A stretch of DNA of 64,000 bases from Paenarthrobacter sp. Its GTDB lineage: Bacteria > Actinomycetota > Actinomycetes > Actinomycetales > Micrococcaceae. A program made the position numbers and the translations under genes. The notes beneath the pieces were generated by a model. The model was not told the origin of the DNA and searched no databases. It saw nothing but the letters and a program-made list of their open reading frames with translations. Below are positions 59,964 through 64,000 of the stretch, piece after piece. How positions within the stretch are numbered: the first letter of the stretch is position 1; every line of letters begins with the position of its first letter. The DNA lies in the NCBI GenBank assembly GCA_031179305.1, contig JAPSHX010000005.1:6502-70501 (forward strand). Reading direction: 5' to 3'.

Positions 59964-60427
59964 GACCTGAAGAGCTTCACGGCGTCGCGCATGGACGCAC
60001 GGGCACGTTTGCGGTCGCCTGAGGCGTCGTAGGCGCAGCTCAGCCGGAACCAGGAGCGCCAGTCCTCCGGAGCGGCCTCGGCCTCTGCGCGGTACTTCTC
60101 AAACTCGGCGTCAGCAGCAGCGCGGACTATTCGCCCGCCCGGAGTGCGGGGAAGGTCATCCACCGGCAACCCGCCCTCGGCCTCCAGGACCTTGGCCATC
60201 TGCTCGGTACGGGCACCAAAAAGCAGCTCACGGATGAGTGCCCATGCGCCAACAACCGGCAGGACCAGATAGGCCGCTCCAATTCCCTTGGCTACCAGGT
60301 TGGGGTCGCCAAGCAAGAGGAACGAACGTTGGACGGAAACCACCAGGTAAAGCACCAACAGCAGGGTGATGGCCCCCACCCAGATTTTGGTGCGGTTCCT
60401 CTTCAAAGAAGTCCAGAAATTGCCCAT
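59939..60427 (-). CDS. Membrane protein with C-terminal TPR-like region
   Basis: The 162-residue protein has two hydrophobic helices (about 14-35 and 47-68), then a soluble tail whose end (APEDWRSWFRLSCAYDASGDRKRARASMRDAV) reads like a tetratricopeptide repeat. I do not recognise a named family. ATG 60427 puts the first helix near the N-terminus; the upstream frame is unlike protein. Lies 4 bp downstream of the dapB stop, hence the same transcript. Confidence 0.8.
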   Translation of the reverse strand: MGNFWTSLKRNRTKIWVGAITLLLVLYLVVSVQRSFLLLGDPNLVAKGIGAAYLVLPVVGAWALIRELLFGARTEQMAKVLEAEGGLPVDDLPRTPGGRIVRAAADAEFEKYRAEAEAAPEDWRSWFRLSCAYDASGDRKRARASMRDAVKLFRSQPTAAGR

Positions 60428-60431
60428 GGTC

Positions 60432-61190
60432 CTAGAGCCCCAAGTCCAAGTAGCCGTCCAAGCCCACGGTGAGACCGGGGTTGGCTGCAACTTTCCGAAG
60501 CCCCAGCAGGACGCCGGGCATGAAGGAGGCGCGGTCAAACGAATCGTGGCGCAGCGTCAGCTGCTCACCGGGACCGCCGAAAAGCACCTCCTGATGAGCC
60601 ACCAGGCCACGGAGGCGCACGCTGTGGACACGAACCCCGTCCACGTCACAGCCCCGGGCGCCATCCAACGCGGTTTCAGTGGCGTCCGGGCTCGCCGGGA
60701 CGCCGGCTTCCTGGCGCGCCTCGGCGATCAGCTGTGCCGTCCTCACTGCGGTTCCGGATGGAGCATCCACCTTGTTGGGGTGGTGCAGTTCGATGATCTC
60801 CACGGACTCGAAGTATTGTGACGCCTTCGCAGCGAACGCGGACGCAAGCACCGATCCGAGGGCGAAGTTCGGGGCGATCAAAACGCCGGTGTCCGGTTTC
60901 TGTTCCAAGAGGTTCCGCAAGGAATCAAGCCGGTGGGTATCCCAACCCGTGGTACCTACAACTGCGTGGATGCCGTGTTCCACGGCGAACCGAACGTTGG
61001 TCTCCGTGATGTCCGGAACGGTCAGGTCAACGACGTACTGCGCACCAGCGTGGAGCAGTTTCTCCAGGGAATCGCCGCGGCCGAGAGCGGCTACCAAGTT
61101 CATGTCTTCGGCTGCATCAACAGCCTTAACGGCTTCGATTCCCATACGCCCGTGGGCGCCCAGCACTGCAACAGCAAGTTGTTCGGTCAT
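60432..61190 (-). CDS. dapB: 4-hydroxy-tetrahydrodipicolinate reductase
   Basis: NAD(P)H-dependent reductase following DapA. The 252-residue protein has the nucleotide motif VAVLGAHGRMGIE and the substrate motif ELHHPNKVDAPSGTA. Complete and normal length. In one unit with the downstream membrane protein. Confidence 0.95.
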   Translation of the reverse strand: MTEQLAVAVLGAHGRMGIEAVKAVDAAEDMNLVAALGRGDSLEKLLHAGAQYVVDLTVPDITETNVRFAVEHGIHAVVGTTGWDTHRLDSLRNLLEQKPDTGVLIAPNFALGSVLASAFAAKASQYFESVEIIELHHPNKVDAPSGTAVRTAQLIAEARQEAGVPASPDATETALDGARGCDVDGVRVHSVRLRGLVAHQEVLFGGPGEQLTLRHDSFDRASFMPGVLLGLRKVAANPGLTVGLDGYLDLGL

Positions 61191-61241
61191 GCCGTTAACC
61201 CTACCGCCGGGCCGGAGCCCGGCAGGAACCGTTACTCCGGC

Positions 61242-61697
61242 CTACTCCCCTGCTCCAACCCACTCCACGGTGCCGTCAGTGAAGAACTGTTCCTTCCAGA
61301 TGGGGACCTGCTCTTTGACCCGGTCCACGAGCTCGGAGCATACGGCGAATGCCTGGCCGCGGTGGGCGGCAGCCACAGCACAGACCAGCGCGGGATCACC
61401 GATCTCCAGCATGCCGATCCGGTGGGCAGCCCAGATCCGAACGGGCTGCGCGGCTTCACCGGAGTGCTCGGCGACCAACTGCGCAACGACGTCTGACATC
61501 ACCTGATGCGCCGTGGGATGCGCACTGTAGCTTAGACGGTCCACCGCCTTGCCGCCGTCGTGATTTCGAACGACGCCACTGAAGCTGACCACTGCCCCGG
61601 CGGTATCGGATTCGACCGCCGTGATGGCTTGGTCCACGGAAATGGGCTCGGCGCTAAGGACAGCGCTGACCACCTCAAAGTTTGTTTCAGTGCCCAT
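61242..61697 (-). CDS. moaE: Molybdopterin synthase catalytic subunit MoaE
   Basis: Large subunit of molybdopterin synthase, which adds dithiolene sulfur to precursor Z. The 151-residue protein has GAVVSFSGVVRNHDGG, the AHRIGMLEIGD region and the C-terminal WKEQFFTDG lysine motif. The small subunit MoaD is not seen in the window. Overlaps the upstream mog gene by 11 bp; last gene of the cluster. Confidence 0.94.
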   Translation of the reverse strand: MGTETNFEVVSAVLSAEPISVDQAITAVESDTAGAVVSFSGVVRNHDGGKAVDRLSYSAHPTAHQVMSDVVAQLVAEHSGEAAQPVRIWAAHRIGMLEIGDPALVCAVAAAHRGQAFAVCSELVDRVKEQVPIWKEQFFTDGTVEWVGAGE

Positions 61698-62184
61698 GGC
61701 TTCCTTCCAGTTGCTCGCAGAGGTGCCCGATAACAGGGTCCAGGACGGCTAATCCGTCCATGACGCCCTTCGGGGATCCAGGCAGGTTGATGACGAAAGT
61801 CCTTCCCGCTGCCCCGGCGTGGCCACGGCTCAGCATGGCCATGGGGGTTTTGGCGGCACCGGTGCGCCGGATACCCTCCATGATGCCCGGAATCTCGCGT
61901 TCGAGCAGCGGCAGCGTCATTTCGGGGGTGCGGTCATCCGGGCTAAGACCCGTTCCACCGCTGGTGATGACCACGGCGGGCTCTTGCGTCAGGAGCGCCC
62001 TTAGGGCAGCGCCAACCGGTTCACCGTCCGGCACAACCATGGTGGGAAAAGTGTCGAAACCGTGCTCGTTGAGCCAATCGAGGATGATCGGACCCGTTTC
62101 GTCGGCGTACACGCCTGCGGCTGCGCGGGTTGATGCGATGACGACGCCGGCCTTCCGCAGAGCGTTCGGCTCGCACGCGCTCAT
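61687..62184 (-). CDS. Molybdopterin adenylyltransferase family protein (MogA/MoaB)
   Basis: The 165-residue protein has the MoCF-fold motif [16 protein letters not shown] and [12 protein letters not shown]. It adenylylates molybdopterin before metal insertion in MogA; MoaB-type relatives look similar, so the sub-assignment is open. ATG 62184 overlaps the moaC stop (ATGA). Confidence 0.9.
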   Translation of the reverse strand: MSACEPNALRKAGVVIASTRAAAGVYADETGPIILDWLNEHGFDTFPTMVVPDGEPVGAALRALLTQEPAVVITSGGTGLSPDDRTPEMTLPLLEREIPGIMEGIRRTGAAKTPMAMLSRGHAGAAGRTFVINLPGSPKGVMDGLAVLDPVIGHLCEQLEGSHGH

Positions 62185-62720
62185 GCGCCGGCCTCCTCTA
62201 CGGTTGGCTCACCGGAGATGTCCCAGTCGCCGCTTTTCCCGCCGCTCTTTGCCAGCACGCGGATATCGGTCAGCACTGCGTGCTTGTCCACGGCCTTAAT
62301 CATGTCGTAGACGCTCAGGGCCGCTACGGAAGCTGCCGTCAATGCCTCCATTTCGACGCCGGTCACCCCCCGTGTCTTGACAGTGGCCAGGATTTCAACC
62401 GAGTCGGTGCCCAGCTCGAAGTCCACAGTGACCTTGGAGATCGGCAACGGATGGCACAGCGGAATCAGCTCAGGAGTCTTCTTCGCCGCCATGATCCCTG
62501 CTACCCGGGCCACGGCGAGGGCATCGCCCTTGGGCAGCTCGCCGGCACCCAGGAGTGTCAATACGTTGGGGGTGCTGCGGACAGTTGCAGTAGCAGTTGC
62601 AACACGTGTGGTGACGGCTTTTTCGGAGACATCCACCATCTGTGCAGTTCCGTCCTGCCTGAGGTGGGTCAGGCCACCGGAGTGTTCTGTAGTCGCGGGA
62701 GTTTGATTCACAGCATCCAT
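62181..62720 (-). CDS. moaC: Cyclic pyranopterin monophosphate synthase MoaC
   Basis: Second step of molybdenum cofactor synthesis. The 179-residue protein has [18 protein letters not shown] with the active-site His, [19 protein letters not shown] and the KSGGKSG lysine-rich motif. The first 20 residues extend beyond the usual start. Overlaps moeA by 13 bp and mog by 4 bp. Confidence 0.95.
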   Translation of the reverse strand: MDAVNQTPATTEHSGGLTHLRQDGTAQMVDVSEKAVTTRVATATATVRSTPNVLTLLGAGELPKGDALAVARVAGIMAAKKTPELIPLCHPLPISKVTVDFELGTDSVEILATVKTRGVTGVEMEALTAASVAALSVYDMIKAVDKHAVLTDIRVLAKSGGKSGDWDISGEPTVEEAGA

Positions 62721-63928
62721 ACTTCCACTTCGTCCCCGTCGGTGAGTTCCGTGACGTCGCCGGGTATATGAACCAAGGCATTCGCCCGAGCCAGGGCATG
62801 GACGAGGTGCGAACCTGCACCACCTTCCATCCGGACCGTTCCGTCCGGGTCCAAGGTCCCCCGACGGACCTGGTGCTTGCCTTCCGGCGAGGCCAGCGAT
62901 TCGGCCAAGCGGGCCTTCATCACCGGCCTCGGCGCGGGCGTTCCCAGTACCCGCGAAAGTGCCGGCCTGAGAAACATCTCAAATGAGACCAGGCAACTGA
63001 CCGGGTTTCCCGGGAAGCCAAGGAACGGAACACCGTCAAAACTGCCCAGTCCCTGCGGTCCACCTGGCTGCATGGCCACCGGGAGGAAATCCACCGGCTG
63101 GTTCGCCAGTGCTTGCCGGACCACTTCGTAGGCGCCCTTACTCACTCCCCCCGTGGTAACAATGACATCGACACGCCTGTCCGACGGCGCGGCGTGACGG
63201 CGGAGGACCGCCAGCAGCTTGGAGGGATCGTCATCGGATATTCCAGTACGGACCACATCCAGGCCGGCCTGTCGCATGGAGGCCTCGAGGAGTGTTCCGT
63301 TCGAGTCGAAAATCTTGCCGGCCGTGAGGTCTTCCCCCGGTTCCACTACCTCGTCGCCGGTTGTGACCAGGAGGACGCGCCATGGTTCCCGGACTTCAAC
63401 GGTTGTCAGCCCCAACGCCGCCAAAAGCCCTAACTGCGCGGGTCCCATCCGCGTACCCGCGGGCAGCGCCAGTGCGCCCTTCGCGATGTCGCTGCCGCTG
63501 TCCCGCACGTAGGTGCCGGGAGCGACCGGAGGCAGTTCTACAACAGCCCCCACTGTGGCAGGGTCCGGGAAAGAGTCTGGCGTCGCCCTTTCAATGGGCA
63601 CGACGGCGTCGGCACCGTCGGGGATCATGGCCCCGGTCATGATGGGGGCGGCAAAACCCGGTTTGAGTGCTGCCGGCGCGGCACCTGCCGGAACCGGCTC
63701 AGCTACCTGGAGCTCTGCACCGCCGTCGGGAATATCTGCAGAGCGGACGGCGAAACCGTCCATTTGGGAATTGGCAAAAGGGGGCAAGGAGAGCGGCGCG
63801 TAGACATCGACGGCCAGCGCCTTACCCAGCGCCTCCAGCAGTGGCAGGGTGACGTTGCCCTTCCCCGAAACGACGCCGGTGAGCAGATCCACCACTGCCT
63901 GGCGGTGGGCTGCAACAGATCTGGGCAC
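62708..63928 (-). CDS. moeA: Molybdopterin molybdotransferase MoeA
   Basis: Inserts molybdate into adenylylated molybdopterin. The protein shows QMDGFAVR near residue 56, [23 protein letters not shown] and [11 protein letters not shown]. The start is the GTG at 63928 (406 residues), because a perfect AGGAGG (63935-63940, minus strand) precedes it at ideal spacing. The longer frame beginning at 63952 runs through that site. First gene of the moeA-moaC-mog-moaE set; the remaining 60 bp upstream hold only its promoter region. Confidence 0.95.
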   Translation of the reverse strand: MPRSVAAHRQAVVDLLTGVVSGKGNVTLPLLEALGKALAVDVYAPLSLPPFANSQMDGFAVRSADIPDGGAELQVAEPVPAGAAPAALKPGFAAPIMTGAMIPDGADAVVPIERATPDSFPDPATVGAVVELPPVAPGTYVRDSGSDIAKGALALPAGTRMGPAQLGLLAALGLTTVEVREPWRVLLVTTGDEVVEPGEDLTAGKIFDSNGTLLEASMRQAGLDVVRTGISDDDPSKLLAVLRRHAAPSDRRVDVIVTTGGVSKGAYEVVRQALANQPVDFLPVAMQPGGPQGLGSFDGVPFLGFPGNPVSCLVSFEMFLRPALSRVLGTPAPRPVMKARLAESLASPEGKHQVRRGTLDPDGTVRMEGGAGSHLVHALARANALVHIPGDVTELTDGDEVEVWML

Positions 63929-64000
63929 GGATATCCTCCTGTGTGGACACACTTGCTTCCGGGAATTCTCCGGACGTACCCAGACTAGGGCCTCATCCCA

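Overview
The window reads as a chromosomal segment of a high-GC Gram-positive bacterium of the order Micrococcales, most likely Arthrobacter or Paenarthrobacter (family Micrococcaceae). The reasons are: a mycothiol-dependent isomerase-family protein; the actinobacterial arginine order argC-J-B-D-F-R-G-H; a bifunctional PriA (HisA/TrpF) with no separate hisA; the recA-recX-miaB-miaA-dapF and clgR-cinA-pgsA-ftsK-rnj-dapA blocks; actinobacterial LexA (SOS) boxes; and strong GC bias at third codon positions. I saw no rRNA, tRNA, insertion sequence, prophage or CRISPR array. Almost everything is vertically inherited core chromosome.

Layout. 1-1,075: the 3' end of an AlkA-like glycosylase, a 32-bp tandem repeat, and a mycothiol-dependent isomerase homologue. 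1,105-9,968: arginine operon on the minus strand with translationally coupled genes and a tandem ArgR operator in front of argC. 10,088-12,227: a membrane fatty-acid desaturase and a quinone oxidoreductase. 12,337-18,965: the most interesting accessory block. It holds a 1,318-residue Pls/PosA-type non-ribosomal peptide synthetase with adenylation and carrier domains plus a membrane and left-handed beta-helix C-terminal half. An M1 metallopeptidase follows 12 bp downstream, then a convergent Sfp-type phosphopantetheinyl transferase and a four-helix membrane protein. The specificity residues read by eye resemble a lysine code, so a poly-lysine-like product is a reasonable hypothesis. 19,080-22,737: pheS-pheT. 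22,848-28,543: LppM-like membrane protein, small HEXXH protein, SIMPL protein, pyroglutamyl peptidase, SOS-type radical SAM protein, Nudix hydrolase, MFS transporter. 28,601-31,718: TrmH-family methylase and infC-rpmI-rplT. infC starts at AUU, and both IF-3 and L20 carry long Ala/Pro-rich C-terminal additions. 32,071-38,339: DUF1844, MFS, SseB-like and his genes (hisC-hisB-hisH-small membrane protein-priA).

38,418-45,567: LysM protein/lexA with SOS boxes, DinG-like helicase, HflX, an rRNA methyltransferase-like protein and dapF. 45,614-50,165: miaA, miaB, recX, recA (SOS box) and DUF3046. 50,207-58,138: MarR, ClgR, CinA, PgsA, FtsK, RNase J and DapA. 58,299-61,190: a small SOS-box-linked DUF222-like protein, DUF418 membrane protein, a small membrane protein and dapB. 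61,242-63,928: molybdenum cofactor genes moeA-moaC-mog-moaE.

Four themes connect the genes: amino-acid biosynthesis (arginine, histidine, lysine/diaminopimelate), the DNA-damage response (lexA, recA, LysM protein, radical SAM protein and the DUF222-like protein share LexA-type boxes), translation and tRNA modification (pheST, infC-rpmI-rplT, miaA/miaB, hflX), and a probable poly-amino-acid cassette.
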